A DNA stretch of 64,000 nt, from the NCBI RefSeq assembly GCF_963675165.1, contig NC_087377.1, positions 9,255,122 to 9,319,121 on the forward strand, given 5' to 3'. Source of the stretch: Halichondria panicea. Its lineage: Eukaryota; Porifera; Demospongiae; Suberitida; Halichondriidae. This document shows, in pieces, positions 10,475 to 21,256 of the stretch. Each line of letters starts with the position of its first letter. Positions within the stretch are counted from its first letter, which is position 1. A program made the translations under genes and the position numbers. The notes below the pieces were generated by a model that made no database searches, was not told the origin of the DNA, and saw only the letters and a list, made by a program, of their open reading frames with translations.

Positions 10475-13400
10475 TCAGTTTTCATCATCAGAAGCTTCTT
10501 GATCAGATGTGTTTCCTTCTGTTAACTGTCTATGCTTTTCATGTTGTTTAATTTTCTCCTTTATCCACAGATGAAGTTTCTCTCTATCCAAAGCCTTAAG
10601 AGGATTGCCTGACATTTCTGGGAACTTTCTGTAACATCGTCCTTCTTGAATCGTGTGTGGTTTAACTTGTTGCAGCACTTCCATAACACGGTTAACGTCA
10701 TTTTCGTCGGACTTTGCGAGTGTGCTGATAGCTCAGGATGTATACCAGTTTCATGATCAAACTTCTTCGACATTTTCTCGAGAGTGGTCACAGATCGTGC
10801 AGCTCGTGTACTTGATTCAGGTGTAAAGTTTGCTCCCATGTTACCAACCATCTCTTTGAACAGCCGATTGATGTGTTCATTGTGCAGATCGCATGGGATG
10901 TTACGGCCAGGTCCTCCATGTGTATTGACGAACCTACCCCAAGTCAGCTGATGAACTAGATCCGGTGGGAGTGATGCAAGCTGGAACTGCAACACTAATG
11001 CCTCGAGTGAGTACTTTGTTCGTCTTTCAGCGTGGAAATGAAGCATGAAAATCTTCCAACATCTCAGTATCCGTGGCCCGTCTCCCTCATATATATAATA
11101 GTTATAGACTGAGTCCAAGGTCTCTATGGGGTTTTGAGACCTGAAGGCCCGAGGCTGTAGCATCTCGAGCGTAGCGAGGGTGCTACTAAGGGCCTGAGGG
11201 TCTCAAAACTCCATAGTGACCGTTGACGAGGCCTATAACTGGTTTAGAATAGTGCTAAGCAAGCTAGGCTATATTAACACAAAGAAGACTCTGAAACCAA
11301 GAGTTTTCTACAAGCCTCAAGCAACGTTAAAGCTTTGCTCTGGCTAGTCTACATAAAAAAACTCACATTGATGAAGGCAGTTTCTGTTTCTTGAGAATCA
11401 CGCATTGCAAATAAAAAGTTGCTATTGTCATAGTAGTTAGCTCTGCACTAGAGCACTAGCTATTGTAGCTGCAAGAGAGAGATAAAAGCTGCAAAGCGGC
11501 ACTGCAGAACGCAAAACTTTAAAAAAAATTAATTTTTAATGATGCACTGTATCATCGTTACTATGACTTCAACATAAACTGTGTGATGTTGCCATGTTCC
11601 ATACAAGTTAATCTTGACATCATCTTGCCTGTAGGCATAATCAGTATAATAGACCTACTTAGAAGACCTCAGGTCCATAAGTGAAATAATGGACCTCTCA
11701 GTGACCTATCAGATTGCAGTATTACTACAAGTATTTTCTAAACCAAGCATCTGTGAACTCTGTTACCAGTGCGGCATAGTGACACAGAACTCTAGTGTAG
11801 TTGTACACACCATCCTTGCTATCCTCAAGTGGCTCTCCAAGAATTGCTTCTGACACTATAGTGTGCTGTTTCACTATCTTCCTTGCTAATTCCGACACAT
11901 CTATACTCTTGCGTTGGCCATCTTCTTGTGTTGGCATATCTACATCCAATCCAAGTTCCTTGCGTGCTATCGTGATGACATGAGCCTTAAACACCACGCG
12001 AAGAGCATCGAGACAAGCATGAAGGTCTTTCTTCGGGATTCTGGCTTGAGATAGTCTGCCAATCTGTGTGAAGAGATGTGCCAGTGAGCCAGGGTCCTTC
12101 GAGTATGGGGTGTAGAGTCGCTTCCATATGATCTGCAAAAGAATAAAAGGTTAGTTAGTACTTAACGTTTTAATGGGCTTTTCACAGAATATTGTACATA
12201 ATTATATCACATGCATGTTTGTTTAGATTTTTAGCCAAACATGTACATAAAATATTATGTCCAAGTGAGTGCTTCACCTACCCCCAGAATACTCATAAGG
12301 CAGTGCCAGTCCTCTATACAAGGCTCTAACTGCTCCAATCGTCCACTGCGAGTGTCCGCATCTCGCATATGTTTTTTGCTACATCGCTGTCTTTCACATG
12401 TCATCTGATCGCCACCTGACATAACAGTAAGTTCAATAGAATCTTTCAAGTATGAATGTTTCTCGATCATTATGTCTATCATGTCTGCGGCCTTTGCCTC
12501 ATTCTTGTGTAGAACATCAAGGACTACAACCTCAGATTTTTTGGCCATCTCTGTGCTGTGGGGGTGCTTAATGTGACTGACAACACACCGTTTGTACCGT
12601 TGGAGGGGCTTGATGTACTCGCACAGTATTCGACCGACTAGAACGACCAAATTTTCTTGGATGCCCTCAATGTCGGTCTTTGTAGGAAGGAAGTGAGTTA
12701 TTTTTAGGGAACCCAGGTTAGGGGGGGAAAAGGTTGAGACTGGAGATGGTCCTTTCACACGACCCTTCACTGCCAACAAACTGTACATTTGCACTAGCTC
12801 ACCATGATGGTCACTACGTATGTCTCTAACGCCCTTTGTTTTAGCAACGTTGTCCCCCACGAACTTGAAACATGCACCCTCATCAATCCAGGCATCGATA
12901 GGACGTTGGTGCAGCTTGCTGATTTTCGTGACCAACTTCAACACGGCACAGTAACTGATAGTGACACTAAGATGATTCAGCCTGGAGTATACCTGTGAGT
13001 AATTCAATGTAATCATAATTATATAAGAGGAGATGGATTGAAAACGGAGGTAGCATCGCGTTACATTAATTTTTAAATCTGTGTACGGTTGTGCAGCACT
13101 TGGGGAAACGATGTTTCTGGAATTAAGACCACTGCAATTAATGCATTCAAAGCCCCCCTAAAACAACATGCATTCTCATGCCCTCTATAATGGTGAGCAT
13201 CCTTTGGAAAAAATACGTTTTTCAAAATAGCTACAAAGAGTGTCATGCTCTGAGATCTTTATGAGTATGCTTCTAGCTAATGGTAATACTTAATTATCAG
13301 TGTACTGCACGTGTCAATCCATACGTTCCTCAGGTGACAGTTGGGAGTATACTGCAGGCACTATCTAGTCTAGATTTTACTAACGTTACAATCATACATA

Positions 13401-14752
13401 CATTTTGTAGCCTCGATTAAACCCTGGCCTAACGCGGCAAGGTAACTTCCGTTTCCAATCCCTCTCTGTGATATAATAATTATACCTGTATCTGAAAATA
13501 CGTAGTGGACACACATCATACATGTACATGTACATGTACAAACCTTTTTATTTACTCTACAGTTGAAGAGTACGAGAGACAGAAACGACTGAATACCACA
13601 CATTCTTGTGTTATGCTCTTTCAAGAGAATTGCTGTGGCCATACACATCCCAGGGTAGTGACTCTCTCCGCGTTTATGCAAGTTCCTATCATCTGAACGT
13701 CCTACGATCGTCTGGATAAGCCTAAATAGAATCGGAGACTTTCGCTGTAGTTCAGACACAGCCTGTTTCCACGATAACGCTTCCACATTGTCAATTGGAA
13801 CCCGGTGAAATAGAGAGACAAACTCCCCAGAGTTACGACATAGAGTGGAACATTCGTCGTCAAGAATTTTCATCACACCCTCTACCAATTGGTCCTTCAG
13901 TGAAGGGCAAGAAAATGCTGCCTTGGCAATAGACTGAATGTTGCCACTATTCAGTGCCTGGCGTAATTTCTGGAGACTTTCATCTACTTCCGCAGTCACT
14001 GTACTGGGTGAGCTCACTGTGATCTGTATATTGTTTAATTAATTAGTGTGATTTTGGTGTGTTTACAGTATCAGATCTGTTATCCTCACCATAACTGTTT
14101 CAGTCGAACCAGGCTTGGAAATATCTCTTGCAACACCTTCTGAACCTTTAAGTTAATGGCTATATATTAATTTACGTTCATTTCGTTTGTAGGTGGTTTA
14201 ACATACCGTCAACAGGAAGAAAACTGCTCGAGATTGGTCAATTCTAACAGCGGTGGCTGACGAGGACAGTCTGTGTGCGCTATGAAAAAGAGATGATTCC
14301 TGTATTCTACATATATGATTTGTTGCAATCAACCTACGTTCCTCCCTGGTTGAGAAAGCAAGCCTTCTTCCAGGTGCTCCTACTGTTAGACGTTTTGCTA
14401 GAGGTCTAGCATGGACAGTGTGAGGTGATGCTTCAAGCCCACTGGTGTCTTTAGTTCTCTTCCTACCTGATACCATAGGACTACAGATGGAAGCCTTATT
14501 TCGACCCTGCTCAAAACCACACTTAGCCATACTTCTAAAGGCTTTAAGTTTAGACTCCAGAGACTGGAATTTGTTTGTGCAAGCTCTACAAATGTATGAA
14601 GATAGCCCATCACACTCACTAATTGGCAGCTCTAGCAGTTTGCCAAGTCTGTCTGGAAGGCATCTTTGAACAGACTCTTTGCTGAACAGAGCTGAGCAGC
14701 GAGTAGAAGTAACAATGTTGCAGCACAATCTGCATATTCTGGTGGCTGCCAT
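10475..14752 (-). pseudogene. ZAD-like zinc finger + DUF6589 transposase, interrupted
   Basis: A multi-exon minus-strand gene. Exon 1, 14752-14217 (donor ACG|GTATGT), starts at an ATG and has Cys pairs 'CRLCC' and 'CRACT' about 60 residues apart. Then come about 14147-14090; 14023-13544 (donor AAG|GTTTGT); 12992-12282 (acceptor CTCACAG, donor GGG|GTAGGT); 12132 downward (acceptor TTTTGCAG); and 11088-10475. Exon junctions 3/4 and 4/5 join in phase. DUF6589-type landmarks include 'FVGDNVAKTKGVRD', 'GGDQMTCER' followed by 'EDWHCLM', 'EGDGPRILRCWK' and 'NIPCDLHNEH', which hold likely acidic catalytic residues. Breaks: repeat C (11093-11747) cuts the frame between 'TDAW' and 'EGDG', and a single-base shift near 10720 splits the C-terminus, which continues as 'VNRVMEVLQQVKPH' to the stop at 10475. 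A 2-kb relative is inserted just upstream of the start codon. Confidence 0.85.
11093..11747. mobile_element. repeat C, copy 1, inserted in the transposase gene
   Basis: About 655 bp, nearly identical to 27129-27772. It begins near TAGTTATAGACTGAGTCC, has an inner palindrome around 11100-11242 ('gttatag...ctataac', 'atggggttttgagacc...ggtctcaaaactccat') and ends near 'agtattttcta'. It interrupts the DUF6589 reading frame, which shows that it inserted later. The exact ends and TSD are not clear. It carries no ORF of its own. Confidence 0.8.
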
Positions 14753-14936
14753 TGCATTGTGGGCTTGAACTAGCTGGGCGGAGCCCGGCACCCGTTCCCA
14801 ACGGGTGGCCGGGTGACACGCTTATATAGGATTTGTACTGCTGCACTGAGGAGTGCAGCCCAATCAGATTGCAGTATTGCAAGTGGTTGGTTAACACCCA
14901 CTTAGCTAGGTGGGTGTGCAGCTGGGCGGAGCTGCC

Positions 14937-16360
14937 ATGAGCAAAATGGAGAAAGTTACACAAGCTGTCACAGAAGCTGCTAAGGAGCTTGGAAGTAGTC
15001 ACTTCTTTTCTGAGAGGCAGAGATGTCTTGCTGTATTGCCTACTGGATTTGGAAAGAGCCTTTGCTATGCTTGTTTGCCTGCAGCATTTGACAAAATATT
15101 AGAGAAGGATCTATTGTAGTAAGTAGTCACTCCTCTGCTGGCCATCATTCATGATCAGGTATGTAAGGCTAGATAGAACATACATATAATTATACGTACA
15201 TGTGAATATGAGCTGTTTACACGTAACTAGATCATTCTAAGCTGGATGCTTTATTCTATATATAGGTAGCCATCTATTGTTCTAAAGGCATCTAGCACAT
15301 ATGTCTCGGGCGAGATGTCTGATGCAGCTACAATGGATGCGATCTTCCATGGAAAGTATCAGCTAGTATTCTTTACACCTGAAATGATCATCAGCAAGAA
15401 GCATTGGAGAAGACTTCTGGGGGGAGATGTGTATGCTAATAGACTCAAGGCTTTGATAATCGATGAAGTTCATTGTGTGAAGAAATGGTATGTATTTGAC
15501 TCATTGTTTTTTATTAACATGTGTACCAATAATATTATTGCAGGGGTGAGACTTTCAGGCAAATGCTGTTGAGAATTAGAGAAGTGCGCAGCCTCATTCC
15601 AACATCAGTTCATGTGATGGCGCTAACAGCAACAGCTACCCGAAGTGACATTTCATTCATTTCTCGTATTGTTGGCCTAAGAAACCCATTTGTCATTACG
15701 AGAGTCCCAGTAATCCCAAATTTGATTTATGCTGTTGGATTGTTCAAAAGTATACCAGAGACATTCCAAAACTTGGCCCAGAAATTGGTAATCGAGAGAA
15801 ACAAGTTTCCCAAAACAATCATATATGGACGTTCTTTTGGAGTGTGTGGTGACATGTACCTCTTCTTTAAGGATTACCTTGGAGCTGCATTCACAAATCC
15901 TGATGATGCACCTGATCTTCCTGAATTTCACCTCGTGGACATGTTTACAAGTGTCACTGATCCAGCCCATAAATCTGAAATCATTCGTTTATTTAAGGGT
16001 GATGGCAATCTTCGCATTGTTGTAGCTACTATGGCATTTGGTATGGGTGTTGATTGTCCCAACATTCGGTAAATCATTCATGTTGGCCTGTCAGACGATA
16101 TCAGTAGCTATGTGCAAGAGACTGGTAGAGCAGGTCGAGATGGTAAACCATCACGTGTAACCCTTTTAAAGGCAAGAATTTACCATCAAGTTAATAATGA
16201 GATTAAAGAATATGCTTCAAACTTCAACACTACAGATTGTAGAAGGGATAGTCTTTTCCGAAATATTGACAATTACAAACATGTTGATCTCGGTTTCAAT
16301 TGCTTGTGCTGTGATATTTGTTCTAAGTCATGTTTATGTGGACAGTGTGACCTAAGACTT
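14937..16360 (+). pseudogene. RecQ-like superfamily II helicase, copy in nested element, broken
   Basis: Exons are about 14937-15158, 15288-15487 and 15544-16360, with the same splice sites as its sister at 5770-7054. It keeps motif I 'VLPTGFGKSLCY', 'FFTPEMIISKKHW', 'DEVHCVKKW' (Ala to Val within DEAH), 'LTATATRSD', motif IV 'KTIIYGRSFGVC', motif V '[12 protein letters not shown]', motif VI '[10 protein letters not shown]' and the Cys-rich tail. Defects: a frame break before Walker A as in the sister, a short deletion near 15110 removing part of motif Ia and bringing a stop, and a TAA at about 16070 where the sister has CAA. The breaks differ from those of the sister copy, so each decayed on its own after insertion. 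Confidence 0.87.
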
Positions 16361-16404
16361 AGTTACTTCTTTCAGCTAATTACAAATTTTATTTTCATTA
16401 TTAC

Positions 16405-16640
16405 CTGTGCTTCAAGAAAGCTGCTATATCTACCGAAACATTTCCTGCACATTTTGGGCAATCTGTTTTTATCACTGCCATTTACAATACTGTTAATGTC
16501 GACATCAGTTCTTCCTCATTTTCCAGTAGCATTGTCCACAGGTCCAACACTTCCTTTCCAGCTGGACCATCAAGAGCTCTCCTGTTACCAAGCCTTGATA
16601 GCTCATCCCCACATCCAAAACATTGTAGCACTTGGGCCAT
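16405..16640 (-). pseudogene. zinc-finger exon stump, nested copy
   Basis: Matches the exon at 5456-5701 on the opposite strand: ATG at 16640, 'CFGCGDELS' and donor CACAG|GTAATA at 16405. A small deletion after the 'NEEE' stretch (about 16505) breaks the frame. The same loss of the transposase core is seen as in the sister element. Confidence 0.7.
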
Positions 16641-16977
16641 TCTTGCTCTTTTAATTTAGTAGCAAAGTCATGTTGTTTTCAGTGCCAGCCAGTGTGTTGC
16701 AGTGCGGTGCATATTGCGTTTAACACCCACTTAAAATGATTATATTCATGATGCTCCAAGCAGTATTACATAATACACAAGTACAAATCCCGTCAGGGAC
16801 GGTCGGGCTCCGCCCAACTAGGCTTGAACATTCTACCATCAACCACGCGGTCTTACGTATTTTTCCTTTGTGTACTTTGTCTGATTTTATCACTTGCGTA
16901 ATACTGATAAATATACGAATTATTTCGCGCATGCGCATACAAGGTATACCAGGCCGCTGTAAAGCGGAGGCTACCTC

Positions 16978-17043
16978 TGTGGTAGATTATTGATCAGTTG
17001 CACAGTGCATTGTGGTAGATTATTGATCAGTTGCACAGTGCAT
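16978..17043 (+). repeat. 33-bp tandem duplication next to transposon end
   Basis: Two identical 33-bp units, beginning 'tgtggtagattattgatcag', start at 16978 and 17011. The first overlaps the last bases of the 9-bp TSD, so the duplication arose beside the insertion. Confidence 0.85.
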
Positions 17044-17424
17044 TGCGCATGTGCAAGAAATAGTTTATAGCCACACCTGCTTCAATTAGGTGCATGCTAA
17101 AATTAATTAAAGAAGGAAGCTAGCTTAGTTACACTGAAGAATCAAAGTTACTAGTATAGTATAGAGCTAGCTCTTGGACATGCTGTTTGTCTGCCACTAA
17201 CCTATATACCAGTAATTCCCAGGCTGAAGACAGTCATCAGAGAAGGTGGGGCTCTTAGTGTGGTTTTTGCAGAGGAAGGGGGGGCTCCAGCCCCCAAAGC
17301 CCTGCCCCTCCCTACGCCCCTGCATTGGTTGTACGGTGTAGGAAGCTGCTTTGATGTGGGGGCTAAGTTTTAACAAGAGCATTCAAGCACATACTTGCAT
17401 ATTGATAATGTGTGTTGTCTACAG
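17044..17424. other. no gene seen
   Basis: Host flank of the transposon. G- and C-runs at 17275-17310 ('ggggggctccagccccc') form a short hairpin like other relic repeats. It ends in a polypyrimidine-poor but acceptable acceptor 'tgttgtctacag' before the next exon. Confidence 0.35.
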
Positions 17425-17806
17425 GATGTGCATGTGGGTGCCTCAGTAACATCTCGAGAAAAAGTTGTACCACTCTATGATGTCGCCCGCCCTGGGAATA
17501 TGTCTCAGAAACGCAACACAGCTGACACTGACGATACACTTCTATCAGGTAGGTTATGATGTCGTGTGTATAGAGAACATGCAAGCTGAATACAAAACTG
17601 TACCATTAGTTCTGGCAGGCAAAGCTACACCCACCACTAGTGAGAACCCTCCACCCCTTTCTCCTCCCATGATACAAGGAGATGAGGGTTTGGACACCAA
17701 TGGAGTGCTTACAGAGGAGGCCACTGACAGTACTGCACAAGCAAAAGACGAGCCTACAGAGGATGGAGGTGACAGCAGTGGATATGAGGCAAAGATTGCT
17801 ACACAG
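17425..17806 (+). CDS. two exons of an unrecognised host gene
   Basis: Exon a, 17425-17548 (acceptor GTCTACAG, donor TCAG|GTAGGT), reads from 'DVHVGASVTSREKVV' to 'TADTDDTLLS'. Exon b, 17619-17806 (acceptor CTGGCAG, donor ACACAG|GTGAGA), joins in phase (Gly codon split 1+2) and reads from 'GKATPTTSENPPPLSPP' to 'VLTEEATDSTAQ' and 'GYEAKIATQ'. The sequence is Pro/Thr/Glu/Asp-rich and likely disordered, perhaps a linker or a cytoplasmic tail; no domain is recognised. Exons upstream and downstream are not identified. An exon related to exon b lies at about 7441-7560 on the other side of the 8.55-kb transposon, so that insertion probably sits in an intron of this gene or between duplicates. Confidence 0.55.
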
Positions 17807-18119
17807 GTGAGAGCTACGTTGTATATACAGTGTGTAGACCAAATAATGCTGTCTGTGATATTTTCATGTACCTTAAACTTAACCCAAGTGGAGACGGTTG
17901 ACAGTTTCGTGTGTGTACATGTAGTGTAACTCCAAAACTTTGCTGTTAGTTTTCGTAACTAGTTGGACTACTTTCATCATAATTATGAGAGGCCCAGATA
18001 TCTCAATAACTTGTACATGTGTTATGCACTGTCCTAGCACTGTCCTATAGTTACCAGTCGACCCAAACAACCCACCAGGTACGTCACTGTTATCCACTCC
18101 TTCCGACCTACCTAATTAG

Positions 18120-18420
18120 TATGCCTCGAGGTGTAGCCGCACGAAGATACAGTAAAGCTGACTGTGTGTGTGTGTGCGTGCGTGCATGCGTGCGTGTGTG
18201 TGTTCCAGCTGTACTGCTGAACGGTTGCAATGTGACGAAAACTAACAGCTTCTATAGGCTTCTAGTTACGTTCTCTTGGATTTTGATTCGTGGATTTGCA
18301 AACTAAAGCTTTGTTCTCCAGTTATGGCTAGTTTGACTCACAGTGAAGGCTGCAGGGTTCTCCAAAGAAGTTTTGTCAGGGTGGTATTGTGCAGCGTGTG
18401 GAGCCAAAAGAGATCAACAT
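18120..18420 (-). repeat. repeat family A, copy 4 (reverse), with (TG)n
   Basis: It starts 'atgcctcgaggtgtagccgc', then a (TG)n/(CG) tract at 18164-18212, then 'ctgaacggttgcaatg' and 'cttctataggcttctag'. Another stretch of the same family is at about 18815-18905. Upstream, 18050-18105 repeats the host sequence at 7250-7300. Confidence 0.7.
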
Positions 18421-20595
18421 GTCAGAGATCACTCCTGGTGCATTTCAAACAAAAATGTTTAATGATAACTGTCAACAATAATTATTCTATTTTTGAATCT
18501 TGTTTTTAGTTCAGCATGGCATCATGGTCTTCTGGGCACTGAAGTTTATCTTCTGAGGAGTTTAGGGGATGCTTCCCTAGTGAAAAGCTGTAGTTTGAAC
18601 TTGGAAGCTTTGTCTGCTTCAGCCTTCTATCTAGATTAATAATCTGCCACGTACAAATAATTATTATTGCTGGGCTTCAATTGAAGCAGCTAGTAGCTAG
18701 CATGCAGCTGAGTTTAGTTATAGTATAGCTAGTTAGTTATGAGCTAGCTGCTGATAGCTGCCTCAGTACCACTCTACCATGCTTTAGGGAAAACCCTGGG
18801 CTGTTGCAGTCTCTTTCGAATCTTTTGTAGCATCATCTGTTCGCACAAAGTTTCTATTCAACTTATGAGGTATAGCCTTGCACTAAAGCGTTCTTTGGAA
18901 GTGTTTGTTGTTTTGGGTGTCTTATCAATAAAATTTTTCCTCAGCATCAATGTTATCCCTTGTATGGGCGTGAGAATTTGCCTCCACGTTGAAATCAGTT
19001 TTCATTTGCAATAGTATTGAATCCGATATGTCCTGTAATCTTGTATTTAAGACTGTGATTCGGTCCTTTATAGATTCACTGTTGTTTAAATGTTAGATGA
19101 CCGGTAATTGTTAGAATCGTTCAAGTTATAGTTATTGACTGGTTGACTAGTAATTATGGTTTATAACCAACCTCAGCCTCGGGCTACTAGTAATTATGGC
19201 TTATAACCATAATTACTAGGCAACCATGCAGTCAACAACTGATTTATTAGCAAAACAGTCATTTGAACATCAATGGAGACAGTTAAGCTTGCTCTCACAG
19301 TCACTTGTGCCTCAGAATATGCAGTTAGAACAGTTACAGCTGTCAAGTATGACTCAGTGTAAATTGCTTCATGTATAGAATTAATATTCTATAGCATGCA
19401 AGAATAGTCCCTTACATATGATCTTCTGAAAATAAAGCATTATTCATTATTATATTATTATTAAGGCCCTGGAACATTAATCATGCTGAAATTTACCATC
19501 TATTCTTTTTGGCCCGAAATTCTAATGACAAGCAGACTGTACAATTCGTATTGTCCCGTGTCCCTAACTTCCTATTTTTTGCTGTATTTATTTTAATGAC
19601 TGACAGTTGAATGCATAATTATAGTCTTTACGGGAAGAGTCCGGCCTACTTTTACAAAATACGGATTGTGGTAAAATGACTCACAAGCTGGAAATAATTA
19701 TAAAAATTGTCTCTTTTTCTTGATTGCCTAATTTCAGTCATCCTCACTTAATGATGATTGCAACGTAGTGTGCAGTGCACACATGTACATAAACATTATA
19801 ATTATGCACTTTTGTGAGCTAAAAATTTTATTTACGCCTGCAGGTACATTATCACTGAATGATGAGCGGGCACAGTAAACGCACATTCATCAACCTTAAG
19901 TACAAGTGCACTAAAGAATCAGCGTAACACATAACTGACTTGCAATCATGTATATCATCGAACTAAAAAAACATTTGCAATGTTAACGTTGCTAGGATTG
20001 CCAGGAAAAGCGCGAAAAATGAAGAAACAAGAAATTCGTCGAGTGCATAACTCCAATCTGTTACAAAGTCATTCACATGTACAAATGGTTTTTACGCTAT
20101 TTATACATACATTTGTGAGAATATTTTTGTGACATAGATGTTAGCAGAGTTGAGTGCTAGGTGCTAGAACTAGCTAAGCGGCAGAGTCAGCTTAAGATTT
20201 TACAAGGGTTTAACACTATAACAACGATAGACAAAAGTAACAACTGACAAAACAGAGATCACATATGCACCAAAAACAAGAGAGACGCGCAGGGCCTCTT
20301 TACAACAAAGAATCTATTGTTAACACAAAAGGAGGCTCTTGCTCCACAGGAAATAATTAACCTACTTAACATTCCTAACAGAAATTATAGCTACAGTACA
20401 ATTTAACTAAGTAAACAATGTACACATTAGTCAAGTGCACACACATGCACATAATAATAGACCATGTTGATAATGTTCCCTTGTAGTTTTTTTGTACAAA
20501 GATCAAAGGAAAAACTATAATTATGCTAACAAATGCCATAGACTGGATCTACAACTGTAGTAAACACAGTCTATTATTCTGTGGTTGGCATTTTT
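18421..20595. other. no gene seen; one CGAG-loop palindrome at 19143-19221
   Basis: About 2.2 kb of AT-rich sequence without a credible ORF. At 19143-19221 'gtaattatggtttataacc' and the inverse flank a loop with 'cctcagcctcgggctac', like the hairpins at 56258, 59436 and 59929. Confidence 0.45.
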
Positions 20596-20599
20596 GGAA

Positions 20600-20675
20600 C
20601 AGTTTGGTAGTTAGAGCACGGCTGGGTAGTTAGGGCTGGGTAGTTAGAGCACGGCTGGGTAATTAGACGGTTCGG
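20600..20675 (+). repeat. short tandem repeat
   Basis: Units of 'gggtagttagagcacggct' and a shortened version are repeated about three times. Confidence 0.75.
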
Positions 20676-20699
20676 TTGGTAGTCAAAATAATATATTTA

Positions 20700-21010
20700 A
20701 ACCATAGAATTTTATAATAGCTACAACTGCTCCATGGTTGCAATGCGAGTACAGCTAAGTGATTCTATGAGCTTCTAGCAATGCTATCTTGCCAACAAAG
20801 GCTTTATTCTCGAGTAAAGGCTACTTTTGCTTACCAGTACGTTGAAGGCCATTGCAGTCTCTCCAGAATCAGGAATAGCAAAATCTTTTCGTAGAAGGTT
20901 GCTATTCTACTTAGTAGTTTGCTCTATACTAGAGCCGATAGCTATTGGTAGCTGCAAGAAGCTAAAAACTACGAACCAGTTAATGCACTGTTTTACGCTC
21001 GTGCTCTATT
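20700..21010 (-). repeat. diverged relic of repeats A and C
   Basis: 'ggttgcaatgcgagtac' and 'cattgcagtctctccagaatc' recall repeat A in reverse; 'agagccgatagctattgg' then 'tagctgcaagaagct' recalls repeat C. It is too diverged to place the ends. Confidence 0.45.
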
Positions 21011-21256
21011 CGCCTCGAGCTACATGAGCTTCTCGAACTTCCGCTTGGCCAATAATATCCATAGAACACTCGCAACCGTATTAACTAGTACTAATACAGT
21101 GTTTAGCACAGCTAGTCCATCCATGTGTGGTGACATTAAAGTGTTGTGGATGGAAGCTTGGAACCGGCACTGTCTCAATTCCTTATAAGTTAAATTGTGC
21201 TAATGTAATATCAACACTGACTGTACATGTTCATGGCGTTGTAACGGATTGGAGTT

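Larger units (their letters stand above)
14771..16820. mobile_element. 2-kb helicase-carrying TAG...CTA transposon, copy 2 (nested)
   Basis: Left end TAGCTGGGCGGAGCCCGGC at 14771, right end CGGGCTCCGCCCAACTA at 16820, flanked by the exact 9-bp repeat ggcttgaac (14762-14770 and 16821-16829). The content is that of 5251-7243 in reverse orientation. It landed about ten bases upstream of the transposase start codon of the 8.55-kb element, so it is younger than that element and separates the gene from the right terminal repeat. Confidence 0.92.
8424..16973. mobile_element. 8.55-kb TAG...CTA transposon with helicase and DUF6589 transposase
   Basis: The left end TAGCCTCGATTTAAGGCCG (8424) and right end ...GCGGAGGCTA (16973) are inverted, and both continue into 'GGCCTGGTATACCTTG' and 'TATGCGCATGCG'. 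They are flanked by the exact 9-bp repeat cctctgtgg (8415-8423 and 16974-16982). The left end folds on itself (GGCCGCTT...AAGCGGCC). Inside, a RecQ-like helicase reads rightward (8604-9983) and a zinc-finger/DUF6589 transposase reads leftward (14752-10475), tail to tail. Later insertions in it are a MITE at 10239-10459, repeat C at 11093-11747 and the 2-kb relative at 14771-16820. Without them the element would be near 5.6 kb. The helicase plus DUF6589 pairing resembles the AcademH lineage as I remember it; that assignment is inference. Confidence 0.9.

Noticed and set aside
8415-16982. Calling the large element a MuDR/MULE because of the 9-bp TSD
   Set aside because: TSD length fits, but the transposase is of DUF6589 type with a helicase partner, and no MULE domain or MULE zinc finger is seen.
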